Source of the DNA: Hybos culiciformis
Taxonomy: Eukaryota > Arthropoda > Insecta > Diptera > Hybotidae
DNA: 64,000 nt
Assembly (NCBI GenBank): GCA_964007475.1
Contig: OZ023274.1
Span: 95,985,750-96,049,749 of the forward strand
Direction of reading: 5' to 3'
Shown here one piece after another: positions 38,652 to 49,510 of the stretch. Each line of letters opens with the position of its first letter. The stretch's first letter is position 1. The translations under genes were made by a program, and so were the position numbers. The notes below the pieces were generated by a model. That model ran no database searches and was not told where the DNA came from. It saw nothing but the letters and a program-made list of their open reading frames with translations.

Positions 38652-39316
38652 TAAATATGTTTTTTTATTACTGAATATGTTTTTTATTATTTGCATACCT
38701 ACATTTTGGAAAAAAAAATTAAAAATAAAAATTTTTCTAATATTTAATTGGCTGTGATTTAGCAAAGTAAAAATTTACCTTTAACAGGTAATTTTTTTTT
38801 CATTATCTTGATAAAAATATCTAGATAATCTTTTGTATAAAAAAAAAGGTTGGTAACAAAATATTCAATAAAAAACATATTAATAGTTGTTTATTAAAGT
38901 TGCGTATACTTGCGACAGATACAATTATTAAATTCAAACCTTTATAAATAAAATGATACCGACCCAACCCAATTTCAATCCAAATTCTTCAAGAGTGTAA
39001 GTAAGTATGAATACAAAAATTAAAAATTATTATAATATACTCATTTTATGTTATTTCTTTTATCTGCGAAGTTGTGGTGAGAGAATTTATTATTTTTTAT
39101 TAATAAAACAAGTTGTTTATTAAAAACATTGAACAGTCAACCGCTTCTATCCGGTCAACTCTTATTTTCAAATTGCAGAGTAAGTAATATTTTGTTGTTA
39201 AAGAAAGCTAAAATTAATTTTTTTTTAATTAATTCATTTCAACATGAAATAATAATAAATATCTACATATATTATTTTTGATAAGTTTTAATTATTTTGA
39301 TAGACAACATCATAAA

Positions 39317-40253
39317 ATGCCGAATAAACCAGTCTTATACTACTCGATCCGTAGTCCACCGTGCCGTGCAGCATTATTATGTGCTGCTGAAGTTGGAGTA
39401 GATTTGGAGTTACGGCAAGTTTTTTTTTTTTATTTAATATAAAATATAAGTATAAATTATTTTTGTGACATCATTAGAATTTTCTCATATAAAATTTCAA
39501 AAAAGCATCATCCATAGAATAGTATTTGACATTATACAAATTTATTAAAATTATCTGCATATTATAAAAATTCAAGTTACATCGAATGCTAATATTAAAA
39601 AATAATCAAAATAGAAATAAAATTGATTGTAATAAAATTTTTATCCAACTAAAAGTTTTAAAAATAATAAAATTTGTTTTATTTTGCATAGGGAAGTGAA
39701 TTTAAAACAAGGCGAGCATATGACTCCAGAGTTTCTTAAAATTAATCCTCAGCACACAATTCCGACATTAGAAGATAATGGTGTTGTTTTGACCGATAGT
39801 CATGTCATTTGTGCTTACTTGGCTGATAAATATGCAAAAGATGACAGCTTATATCCAAAAGATTTTTTAAAACGATTGGACGTTCAAACTAAATTACATT
39901 TTGATTCGGGTCATGTCTTTGCTCGAATTCGTTTCTTATATGAATACATCATTTACCGTGATGTTAAGGGCATTGATGCTGAAAAAGTTTCATATATTCA
40001 GAAAACATTTGAAGTTTTGGAGAATTATTTAAAAGATCATCCATATGTTTGCGGAAATAAATTAACAATTGCTGATTTATGTTTAATTGCATCTGTTTCA
40101 TCGGTTAGTGAAAATGTTCCTATTGACACAGACAAGTATCCAAAATTACAAGCATGGATTGAGCGATTGAAGAAATTACCTTATTATGAAGAAGCAAATG
40201 CAATTGGTGCTAAAACACTTCAAGACTTAGTACGGGAAAAAGCATTATCATAA
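39317..40253 (+). CDS. Glutathione S-transferase, epsilon class (intact)
   Basis: Cytosolic enzyme joining glutathione to electrophiles such as insecticides, plant toxins and lipid peroxidation products. Exons 39317-39414 and 39692-40253 give 219 residues, normal for the family. The N-terminal thioredoxin-like domain has YYSIRSPPCRA (Ser13 is the likely catalytic serine), NPQHTIPTLEDNG (His54, cis-Pro57) and DSHVICAYL (Asp68, Ser69) for glutathione binding. The helical C-terminal domain contains LTIADLC, the usual N-capping region. The first intron begins with GC (GCAAGT), not GT; the alternative GT four bases later would break the phase used by its relatives. An AATAAA at 40290-40295 lies 37 bp after the stop. 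Delta class is the main alternative, but LYPKDFLKR and NPQHTIPTL fit epsilon better. Confidence 0.95.
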
Positions 40254-40289
40254 TTTTTTCTTAACTGAATATATTTTGTATTGGATTCA

Positions 40290-40295
40290 AATAAA
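40290..40295 (+). terminator. Candidate polyadenylation signal of the intact GST at 39317
   Basis: AATAAA 37 bp after the stop codon; a normal distance for a compact insect gene. Confidence 0.45.
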
Positions 40296-40923
40296 AAATC
40301 ACAATAATTATAAATTAGAATTTTTTTTAATATATCTCAAATCTAATTATGGCTAAATTTAGCCTTGACAGAGAATTTTTTTGCCCTATTCTTGATATAA
40401 ATATGTGTATATTATTTATATCTCGTCAAGATGTTTTAACAGTTTGTGTACTATTATTTTTATTATTATCAGAGAGTTTACAATTTATTTTAAAAGTCAT
40501 TTGTATACAAATATTTATGATAAGTCTCATTTTTAAATTAAATATTTGAAAACTCATTTCCTCGCTCTCTATATTCTCGTTTTATATATTAAACATACAG
40601 GTATTATTTTTTTATGAATGTGAGCTAACAAGTTAGTATAATAAAATACGCCGGCAAGCTATTAATTTCTTTGGTATAGAGTAGAATATTTTTTTTTTTT
40701 TAAATCTAATAAGTGAATATAATAAAAGAAGAAATTTTGTATTGGAGAAAATATATACAATACAATTAAAATTGCTATAATTGGAATTTAGTAAAAAAGA
40801 ATTTATTTGCTCACAACAAAACAAAAAATAGGGAAGAAGTATATTGTTATTGACTTTCTGTAATTATAATCAAATTATTTACTTTAAAATTGAATTAATG
40901 TTTTCTAACTTTTCATTTCCAGG

Positions 40924-41018
40924 ATGGCCACAAAACCGATTTTATATTATTCAGAACGTAGAGCACCATGTCATGCAGTTATGTTATGTGCTGCCTGAAA
41001 TCGAATTGGATTTAGAAT
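40924..41018 (+). pseudogene. Exon-1 fragment of an epsilon GST, cut by a duplication breakpoint
   Basis: Matches exon 1 of the downstream gene at 43101 (KPILYYSER, CHAVMLCAA), including the splice-acceptor-like TTTCCAG directly before its ATG. A codon or two is missing near the start, and an extra T at 40996 creates a TGA. Similarity ends at about 41018, inside the last codons of the exon. After a filler of about 17 bp, sequence from upstream of the 39317 gene resumes at 41036. There is no exon 2, so no enzyme can be made. Confidence 0.9.
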
Positions 41019-41328
41019 AATAAATAATAGTATCTAGCAAAGTAAATTTAGCGTTAATAGGTAATTTTTTTCGTTATCTTGATATCATTTTATATATAAA
41101 AAAAAAGTTGATAACAAAATATTCAATAAAAAGTATTAATAAAACAGGTTGTTTATTAAAAACATTGAACAGTCAACCGCTTCTATCCGGTCAACTCTTA
41201 ATATCAAATTGCAGAGTAAGTAATATTTTGTTGTTAAAGAAAGCTAAAATTAATTTTTTTTTATTTATTTCATTTCAACATGAATAGTTTTAATAAGTTT
41301 TAATTATTTTGATAGACACCATCATAAA

Positions 41329-42239
41329 ATGCCGACTAAACCTGTCTTACACTACGCGGTTCTTAGTGCACAGTACCGTGCAGTATTACAATGTGCTGAA
41401 AAAGTTGGAGTAGATTTGGAGTTACGGCAAGTTTTTTTTTTTTAATTTGATATAAAATATTTGTGTAAATTATTTTTGTGACATCATAAGATTTTACTTA
41501 TATGAAATAAAAAAAAACAACATACATAGAATAGTATTTGACATTTTACAAATTTTTTAAAATTATCTGCATATTATAAAAATTCAAGTTACATCGAGTG
41601 CTAATATAAAAAAATAATCAAAATAGAAATAAAATTGATTGTAATAAAATTTTTATGCAACTGAAATTTTTAAAAATAATAAAATTTGTTTCATTTTATC
41701 TAGGAAAGAGAATTTAAAGAAAAGCAAGCACATCACTTCAGAGTTTCATAAAATTAGTCCACATCCCACAATTCCGACATTAGAAGATAATGGTGTTGTT
41801 TTGACCGATAGTCATGTCATTTGTGCTTACTTGGTTGATAAATATGCAAAAGATGACAGCTTATATCCAAAAGATTTTTTAAAACGATTGGACGTTCAAA
41901 CTAAATTACATTTTGATTCCGGTCATGTTTTTGCTCGAATTCGTATCTTATGTGATGTTAAAGACATTCATGCTGAAAAAGTTTCATATATTCAGAAAAC
42001 ATATGAAGTTTTGGAGAATTATTTAAAAGATCATACATTTGTTTGCGGAAATGAATTAACAATTGCTGATATATGTTTATTTGGATCTGTTTCATGGTGT
42101 TTTGAAAATGCTTCTATTGATGCAGACAAGTATCCAAAATTACAAGCATGGATTGACCGAATGGTCTTTATATGAAAAAGCAAATCCAGTTGGTGCTAAA
42201 ACACTTCAAGACTTAGTACGGGTAAAAGCATTATCATAA
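41329..42239 (+). pseudogene. Epsilon GST copy with C-terminal frameshift
   Basis: Exons 41329-41426 and 41704-42239, a duplicate of the 39317 gene and sharing its GC-AG intron. The frame is open from MPTKPVLHYAV to a TGA at 42173-42175. An 18-bp in-frame deletion after IRIL removes the segment reading YEYIIYR in the parent copy, and an 8-bp deletion near 42163 shifts the frame and removes the last roughly 20 residues, whose remnant continues out of frame to TAA at 42239. The active-site loop has changed from SPPCRA to SAQYRA, and NPQHTIP to SPHPTIP, losing the conserved His. The combination suggests relaxed selection; a short, inactive product remains possible. Confidence 0.85.
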
Positions 42240-42276
42240 TTTTTTCTTAATTGAATATATTTTGTTTTCGATTCAA

Positions 42277-42422
42277 TTTCAATTTATTTTATTTTATTCC
42301 ATGATTTTCTTTACAATACTTATGATTACATACAAAATTTCAAGGATGGTAATAAATCCTAAACAACTAATTAATATTTTTTCTTTTTTAAATTAAACAA
42401 TAATAGTTTTTATACTTTTTTG
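42277..42422. mobile_element. 146-bp insertion present only in duplication copy B
   Basis: Absent at the matching site of copy A (about 40286). It is flanked by TTCGATTCAA on both sides (42267-42276 and 42423-42432), as a 10-bp target duplication would be. One end is rich in TTTTA repeats, so a short retroposed fragment inserted in reverse orientation is possible. There are no clear terminal inverted repeats. It must be younger than the tandem duplication. Confidence 0.6.
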
Positions 42423-43100
42423 TTCGATTCAAATAAAAAATAATAATAATTAAAAATTGTATTAGAATTTTTTTTAATATGGTTTTTTTTTAATATATCT
42501 CAAATATAATTATGGCTAAATTTAGCCTTGATAGATAAATTTATTGTCCTATTCTTGATATAAATATGTGTATATTATTTATTTCTCGTCATTATACAAA
42601 ATAAGATGTTTTAACAGTTTGCGCACTGTTATTTTTATTAATATCAGAGAGTTTACAATTTATTTTAAAAGTCATTTGCAAACAAATATTTATGATAAGT
42701 CTCATTTTTAAATCAAATATTTGAAAACTCATTTCCTTGCTCTCTATATTCTCGTTTTATATATTAAACATACAGGTATTATTTTTTTATGAATGTGAGC
42801 TAACAAGTTAGTATAATAAAATACGCCGGCAAGCTATTAATTTCTTTGGTATAGAGTAGAATATTTTTTTTTTTTTAAATCTAATAAGTGAATATAATAA
42901 AAGAAGAAATTTTGTATTGGAGAAAATATATACAATAAAATTAAAATTGTTATAATTGGAATTTAGTAAAAAAGAATTTATTTGTTCACAATAAAATAAA
43001 AAATAGTGTAAGAAGTATATTGTTATTGACTTGATGAAATTATAATAAAATTAGTTGCTTTAGAATTGAATTAATGTATTTTTAATTTTTCTTTTCTAGG

Positions 43101-43850
43101 ATGGCGTTGGCGATAAAACCGATTTTATATTACACAGAACGTAGTGCACCATGTCGTGCAGTTATGTTGTGTGCTGCCGAAATCGGATTGGATTTAGAAT
43201 TACGGTCAGAATTTTGTATTTTAATATAGAAAATTTGAAAAAATTTAATAATAAACTTGAAACTTTATTTTTTTTTTTATTATAGGGAAATAAATATGTA
43301 CAAAGGTGAAAATTTAACTCCAGAATTTTTGAAAATTAATCCACAACATACTATTCCGACTCTTAATGATAATGGTATTATATTAACTGATAGCCATGTA
43401 ATTTGTTCATATTTGGCTGATAAATATTCGAAAAATGAAAATCTATATCCAAAAGATTTTATTAAGAGACTTGATATTCAAAGTAAAATGCATTATGATT
43501 CTGGACATTTATTTGCTCGCATAAGATATTTACATGAATATATTCTGTATCTTGGTGTTAAAGAAATTGACAAAGAAAAAGTTTTGTATATTCAAAAAAC
43601 TTATGAAGTTTTAGAGAATTTCTTAAAAACTAAACCATATGTATGTGGTAGTTATTTAACAATTGCTGATCTTTGCTTTATTGCATCATTGTCGTCGGTC
43701 ACTGATGATGCACCAATTAATGCTGAAGCTTATCCCAAATTAAGTGAATGGATTGTGAAAATGGAACAATTACCTTATTATGATAAATCAAATCGTGTTG
43801 GCGCCGAAGTTTTACAAATGATGGTGAAACAAAAGCTTTTGCAAAATTAA
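43101..43850 (+). CDS. Glutathione S-transferase, epsilon class (intact, diverged)
   Basis: Exons 43101-43204 and 43286-43850 around an 81-bp GT-AG intron give 222 residues. Same role and layout as the copy at 39317: YYTERSAPCRA (Ser15 likely catalytic), NPQHTIPTLNDNG, DSHVICSYLADKY, then a C-terminal domain with LTIADLCFIASLSS. It differs at many positions, so it is an older paralogue, presumably with different substrates. The ATG follows directly on CTTTTCTAG, which looks like a splice acceptor, so a non-coding 5' exon is likely. AATAAA at 43943-43948 is a plausible polyadenylation signal. No disabling change seen. Confidence 0.95.
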
Positions 43851-43942
43851 ATAATTAATATAAATATTGATAAATATGCAATTTAATTGTATTCATTATT
43901 AAAGTTTGTTAAAATATATGATGGGTTTAGGGTTCAAGTTAA

Positions 43943-43948
43943 AATAAA
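43943..43948 (+). terminator. Candidate polyadenylation signal of the GST at 43101
   Basis: AATAAA 93 bp after the stop codon, the first in the 3' flank. Confidence 0.4.
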
Positions 43949-45172
43949 AATGTTAATTAATGTATGAAAAATGTATTTTATTTGCTGGAAGCGTGCTCAT
44001 TGAATGAACGTACGGAAAATTTGTGTCAAAGAGACCAAAGTTTGCAATATATCATATCTGGAATTACTACGGATTGACATTTGTGTATGATATTTAACGA
44101 TAGTTTAGAATAGGCTGTGTGCAATTAGTTCTAAATTAAATTAAATTACTAGAAACTTTAATTCAATTTCAAAAAAACCAAAATGCAAAAATCCTGTGAG
44201 AAAAAAAAATCTGCAAAAAAAATCTATCCTTCAATTTTCAAATAAACGAACTATTAATATCATTTTTGTATATGATATATGTAACTAAATATTGTAATCA
44301 AATAAAAAGCGTATATGTACAACATATGTTGAAATAATATGTTGAAATGTGTTGAATAAAAATAAAATAAGTTTCTCTTTTTTTAACATTCTTTGTAACA
44401 CATAACTACATGGTGTTATTTATTTTTCAGCATAATAAGTTTTTCCTGACTTAATCAGATTTTACAGGTGAGAAAATTCTGATTTTATTTTGTTCTTTAT
44501 TTTTCTTTCTACATGAACTTTATAAGCATCATATGTTTTTTTTTTATTTTACTTTCAAGGATTTAATTTCATTTCTTCTATATACATACATACATATATA
44601 TTTCTCTAGAATGTAATCCTTTTAGAAAGTTTTTAATTTTATTTTCTTGCACTTTTCCGTCTCAAAAAAAAAAAGTAAAATAAAAATAAAAAGAGGATTT
44701 AATTTCTGTAGCAGATTGCAATATGAAATCATTTGAAAAAAAAGAAGAAAAATAAAAATAAAAGTAAAAAAAAAAAGAAAATTTTCCATGAATCTCACAT
44801 TTTTATTTGAAATATTAATGATGAAATAAGAAAAACATATATATAGTAAATAAGTACATGTAATAAATTAAGTTCTGATTTTTCCGGATTTAATCCCTTA
44901 TAAGTCTTCAAACTTTGAATTAATTTTTTTTATAACTTAAAAAAAATTAAATAATTTTTTTTTTTGAGATTTTGCAATATTATGTTCAAATTTCAATAGG
45001 ATTTATGTTGTCAAATAAGTCATAAAATTTCTGCCATAGTAATTATAATGTCAAAAATAAGTTTTAATTGAAGACAATATTATAAGATTATGTATTAAAT
45101 AGTTATTTTCAGTATACATAAACGGTGGATGTATGAATTAATAAATTTGACCTGGGTAAAATATTTTTAAAA

Positions 45173-45240
45173 GATAATAAAAGTATCTTTCAATAGATAA
45201 TTCAAAGACAATAAAAGTATCTTTCAATTGATAATTCATA
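45173..45240. repeat. Two tandem copies of a 34-bp unit
   Basis: Units 45173-45206 and 45207-45240, both with AAAAGTATCTTTCAA and GATAATTCA; about three differences between them. Confidence 0.9.
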
Positions 45241-45593
45241 TGTAAACTCTAAAGTTTCATACTACACATCATACATGATATTATAAACAAAGAAAAAATT
45301 TAATTAATTCTAATTTTACATTTATAAATTAAAATGCCAAACGTCAAAATCTATAGAAAATAAAACATCATCATCATCATGAACAAAGATCTGAACTTCC
45401 CCTAAATATGTATTCTTGTTCTTATACATGAACTTCTGATCAAATTCATAGTCTACTATTGAATATTTTATTCGACTATTCTATATTACCCAAACTTGCT
45501 CTATACAATACATAATATTGTCCATTATTTCTTTCTTTGTTTCTTAATCATATTATATGAATATGTAACCATAATGAAATTGATAGTCCCGCT

Positions 45594-45963
45594 CAGGGCC
45601 GGCTCAACAGTTGTGGCGCCCTGTGCACATAAAAATTTTTTCCGCCCCAATATTATTTCTACATTACATGATTCAAACTCAAACCACATGAATTTAGCTC
45701 AAACTCAAACCATATGGATGAAAAAACTTGTAAACAGCTAAAGATATGTAAAATATTTATTATTAATATAGATACTAGCCCTATGTATATTTTGTATTAA
45801 AATTAGCTAAATTATTAATATATATTACAACATTTTATTATTTATAATATTTTTTTAAATTATTTAAATAAAATTAAAAAAAAAGTAAAAAAATGTCGGT
45901 CAATTTGCCGCACCTAAATTATGGCGCCCTATGCACATCTGCATCGCTCCTAAGCCGGCGCTG
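45594..45963. mobile_element. hAT MITE, 370 bp, exact 8-bp target duplication
   Basis: Starts CAGGGCCGGCTCAACAG and ends (other strand) CAGCGCCGGCTTAGGAG. GTCCCGCT flanks it on both sides (45586-45593 and 45964-45971). GGCGCCCT followed by a GTGCACAT or ATGCACAT word lies inside each end, forming a longer interrupted inverted repeat. The interior is A+T-rich and has no transposase. Confidence 0.93.
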
Positions 45964-45971
45964 GTCCCGCT

Positions 45972-48110
45972 TATTTTAGGTTATTATAATCTTCTTTCTA
46001 TTAAATATTTTTTTTTCTATTAAATTAATTTCAATTTCAGTTTTTAAATAAATTTTCAAAGCTTTTCTTTAATTTTGTTTTTTTTTTTTCTTACTTTACA
46101 ATATCATTTTCTTAATAATGTTAATATGAGATTTATGTTTCAATTATTTATCATTAAGATGATAATGATTATGTTCTTTATATATATATAATATTTTTAT
46201 CTATTATATGCTTCTGTACATAATTGAAATCAAAAGAGAAAAGTGAAATAATTTATATAGAAAAAAGAAAAACATTAATAATAAAAAAAACAAAAAAAAA
46301 TAAATATTATTATTTTGTAGCCAAAGCAATTTGTTTTCTTAACTAATTTTAATATTTTCTTTTCTATTTTTTTTTTTTTTTGCTTTTTATTGCAATATTT
46401 ATCTTCCTTGAGTGGATTTAGAATTTTTATATATTTTTTTTTGCGCTTTGCAAAAATATGTTTTCCTGTAAAATGTATCTATTTTTCTTTTAAGTTGTAT
46501 GTTGTTGTATATATATAGTTTGTTTCTTTATAGAAAAATTGATCTAACAAGGAAACAACAGAAAAAAAAAAAAAAAGAATAAACAAAGTTTCATTTTTAT
46601 TTTTGTTTACATTCAAACACAGAATTTTTTTTTCTCTTTTCAGTACTGAAAAAAAAAAATTTCAATAAGGTATTTGAACTAATATTAGGATGAATTGAAG
46701 AAAAAATTCATTCTGTAGGAACATTTGATAACGAAGGAATTTTCCAATTTAAAAGTTTCACACTCGCAATGACCCAAACCTAAGATTTAACTTCCATTGA
46801 TAGTTTGTTGCACAGTCAACTAAATTTAATCGGGATATTAAGAAAGCTGTTCTTTTATTAACAATATTGTCTAAAAATGACGAACTATCCGCACTATCTA
46901 TTCCTAATATATTTTATTGTGAGATTGTGACATAAAGAACTTTTTCTTATTACTTCACTTTTATCGTTCAAAAAACTTTAGAAAACACATGTATGTATGA
47001 TTTTGTCTTTATCCTACAAAATGTGTGCTGTTTTAAAGTTCAACTTGCGATGAAGAACTTATTGTTGTTTTGTCTTGAAATTGAAACCATTTTCATTATG
47101 AGAATCATCCCAAATTATATGAAAATATTTATAAACAGAAATATAAAATATTGTTATTTGTTATAATAAAAAATAAGAATAATGTTAGCACAGTAATTTT
47201 AGTGACAGAAGAAGTCAGTTTTTTTTACTATACATTTAAGTAAAATATTTTATTTTAAAAATTTTAGACAGTTTGTTTATCGTCAAAAAAAATCCACCGT
47301 TCTTGGAATGAAATGATATATTTTGTTAAGCTCGTACTTACGAACTTCAAACGAATAGAGCTTTATAAACACATACTTTGTATCAACTTATTCAAAGCTG
47401 ATTAAGATCTTAAATTGAACTAAATTAAAATAAAATAAAATTATCTTTGTACATTTTGAATTGAAGTAAAATAAAATTCTTTATATTCTATACTATACTA
47501 TCAATATCCTTATACTGTTGTGGCACTTACTATGTTTAAAAGGCTTGAAAGTTTGTCGTACTTCTTATAAAAATTTATGAAAGCTTTTATCGGATAAAGC
47601 ATTCTACTTTCATTTTATGTATATTATGAAAAATTATATATATAAAAAAAAAAAAATTATATTTCATATAATTTAATAATAAAAAATAATGATAATAAAA
47701 CGGATGTTGTTATTTCTTTAAAAGCAATTTTCTTAAAACGAAAGGAAAACTTTATTATTATTATTATTATTTTTTTTTTTTTTTTCCTCAAGATTCTTAA
47801 TACACTATATTATATGCATGGAAAAAGTATAAAATTTGTTTTTTTGTATTTTATTAAGAAAATTAATAAACAATTTATCTTAAGCGAATAACTAGTTAGC
47901 TATTATTATTTGAAATTCTCATATTGTGAGCATTATGTAATTAAATAACTTTAAGAAAAAAAAAAAAAAAAGGAATTAACTTAATTAAGGAAATTAAAAT
48001 AATAAAAAAAAAAAAAACAAATAAAAAACTTCTATAATACTATAATTAATTAAAAATTTCAGAAATGTTTGTAAGATCATTTAAAATATTTATATATATA
48101 TATATATATA
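45972..48110. other. A+T-rich spacer, nothing recognised
   Basis: No open frame, exon or structured element I can support. It ends in a (TA)n tract of about 25 bp next to the foldback element. Confidence 0.5.
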
Positions 48111-48360
48111 TATATCGCAATTTCCATAAAAAAAGTACTTTTTTTGTACACCGTACGTAATCCATATTTTGATAAGAAAACTTTTTTATTTTTTACCAGA
48201 TTTCAAAAATGTTAGTGTTTCTGCAAAGTAGAGGAAAATTAACCCCAACCATAGTTTAAGTTTGTTCCGAATCCAGTAAAAATAAAAAAGTTTTCCTAAC
48301 AAAATATAAATTACGTACGGGTTACAAACGGCTTACTTTTTTTGTGGAAATCGCGATATA
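48111..48360. mobile_element. Foldback element with about 80-bp arms, inserted in (TA)n
   Basis: Left arm TATATCGCAATTTCCATAAA and right arm (reversed) TATATCGCGATTTCCACAAA continue as imperfect inverted repeats through GTACGTAAT and AAAACTTTTTTATTTTT on both sides. The surrounding TA repeats hide any target duplication; insertion at TA would fit a Tc1/mariner-related MITE. No coding capacity. Confidence 0.75.
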
Positions 48361-48830
48361 TAAGTTCATTTTTGGTTCCAAATTTCGATTCGTTTTTAAT
48401 TCAGATTGTTTAAATTCGATAATTTTTTTTTATTTGTAAAATGGACTATTAGTATGGTTAAAAAAAGATACATTATACATATATGTAAAATTTACTATAT
48501 TGGATAATATTAATACCCAATTTTATATATGCAGATATAGAATATTCCTTAAACTAAAAATATAACCAATTCAAATTAACTTGAAAATAATTTTATTTAT
48601 TTTTACCGTATTCTCATAAAAAATTTAATAAAATAATTGAATCTTGATAAACAAAAACCCGCAATATTTAAAAAAAAAATTTCATAAACAATTTATTTAA
48701 AGATTATAAATTTTAAATTTAGATTTGTTTGTGAGTTCACCAGGTTTATAATATTAATTTTATATATACTTATTTTATATATTAAACTCGAATTTAATTA
48801 TTTTATTATTAAAAAATATGTATACAATAT

Positions 48831-49068
48831 CATAAAGGAAGTATAAATAGAGAAACTAGTCCCATACAAAAAATGCAAATACAAATAGTGAAACCAAAAT
48901 AACAACAGTTCTATACAATTTTTAAAGTTTTAAAAGCTTTTGTGAGAGTGGAATTCTCAAAAAATACAAAAAAAAAAGCTCATGGGGTTCTGAATCGATT
49001 TTTTGTTTCACTATTTGTATTTGCATTTTTTGTATGGCACTAGTTTCTCTATTTATACTTCCTTTATG
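48831..49068. mobile_element. Foldback MITE with nearly perfect ~73-bp arms
   Basis: The ends read CATAAAGGAAGTATAAATAG on both strands, and the arms stay paired with about one mismatch through AATACAAATAGTGAAAC. ACAATAT directly flanks both sides (48824-48830 and 49069-49075), a 7-bp candidate target duplication. The central part is unpaired. The near identity of the arms suggests recent activity. The superfamily is not clear from these ends. Confidence 0.82.
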
Positions 49069-49402
49069 ACAATATGTATAAATAATTGTACTGCATGTTT
49101 GTTTTATTTAAAAATAAAAAATTATTTTTTAAAATGTTTTATAGTTCTTAAATAATATTGCAATCATGATTTAATAAATTGGTTGTCAATATTTTTTAAC
49201 ACGAAGAAGAAATTTTCTTCAATTTCCATTTAGCGAAGAGAAAAAAAATTAAAAAAACACAATTATCGTGTTAAACGAAATCATTTTATATTTTATTAAT
49301 ATTTTGAAAAAATTCAATTTGTAATGATTATTTTTAGTTGTCTGATAATTGATACTTAAATAAACTTTATTATTGCTTTCAAATTTAATTAATTTTTTAT
49401 AG

Positions 49403-49510
49403 GAGCAGATAATTTATTGATCTCTGACCCATATAAGGCGACTACCAAAAGTGAAGTTAATCTGCCTATTCGTGTAGAAGGAAGATCTTGGAGGTACTTA
49501 TCAGAAAAAC
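49403..49510 (+). CDS. Orphan internal coding exon of an unrecognised gene
   Basis: 108-nt open segment between a TTTTTTATAG acceptor and an AAAAAC|GTAAGA donor. It starts with two bases of a split codon and ends with one, so it is a phase-symmetric exon of 36 codons. The translation contains ADNLLISDPYKATTKSEVNL, then PIRVEGRSWRYLSEK. Composition and codon use differ sharply from the A+T-rich surroundings, and the residue mix (charged, with W, P and R) looks like real protein. An alternative donor AG|GTACTT at 49494 would shorten it. I recognise neither the protein nor any neighbouring exon; the rest of the gene would have to lie across long introns. An older retained fragment is the main alternative. 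Confidence 0.5.

Larger units (their letters stand above)
38761..41018 (+). repeat. Tandem duplication unit, copy A
   Basis: Contains the 5' flank, the intact GST at 39317, its 3' flank and a truncated exon 1 of the next gene. It aligns along its length with 41036-43200. Shared landmarks include CAGTCAACCGCTTCTATCCG (39136-39155) and TACGCCGGCAAGCTATTAAT. Confidence 0.9.
41036..43200 (+). repeat. Tandem duplication unit, copy B
   Basis: Matches copy A from AGCAAAGTAAA onward. It contains the broken GST at 41329 and ends within exon 1 of the intact gene at 43101. It differs from A by point changes, small indels and a 156-bp insertion at 42277. Confidence 0.9.
43851..45593. other. Spacer after the GST cluster
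   Basis: 3' flank of the last GST, then A+T-rich DNA. Apart from a 34-bp tandem duplication at 45173 I see no gene or structured element. Confidence 0.5.
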
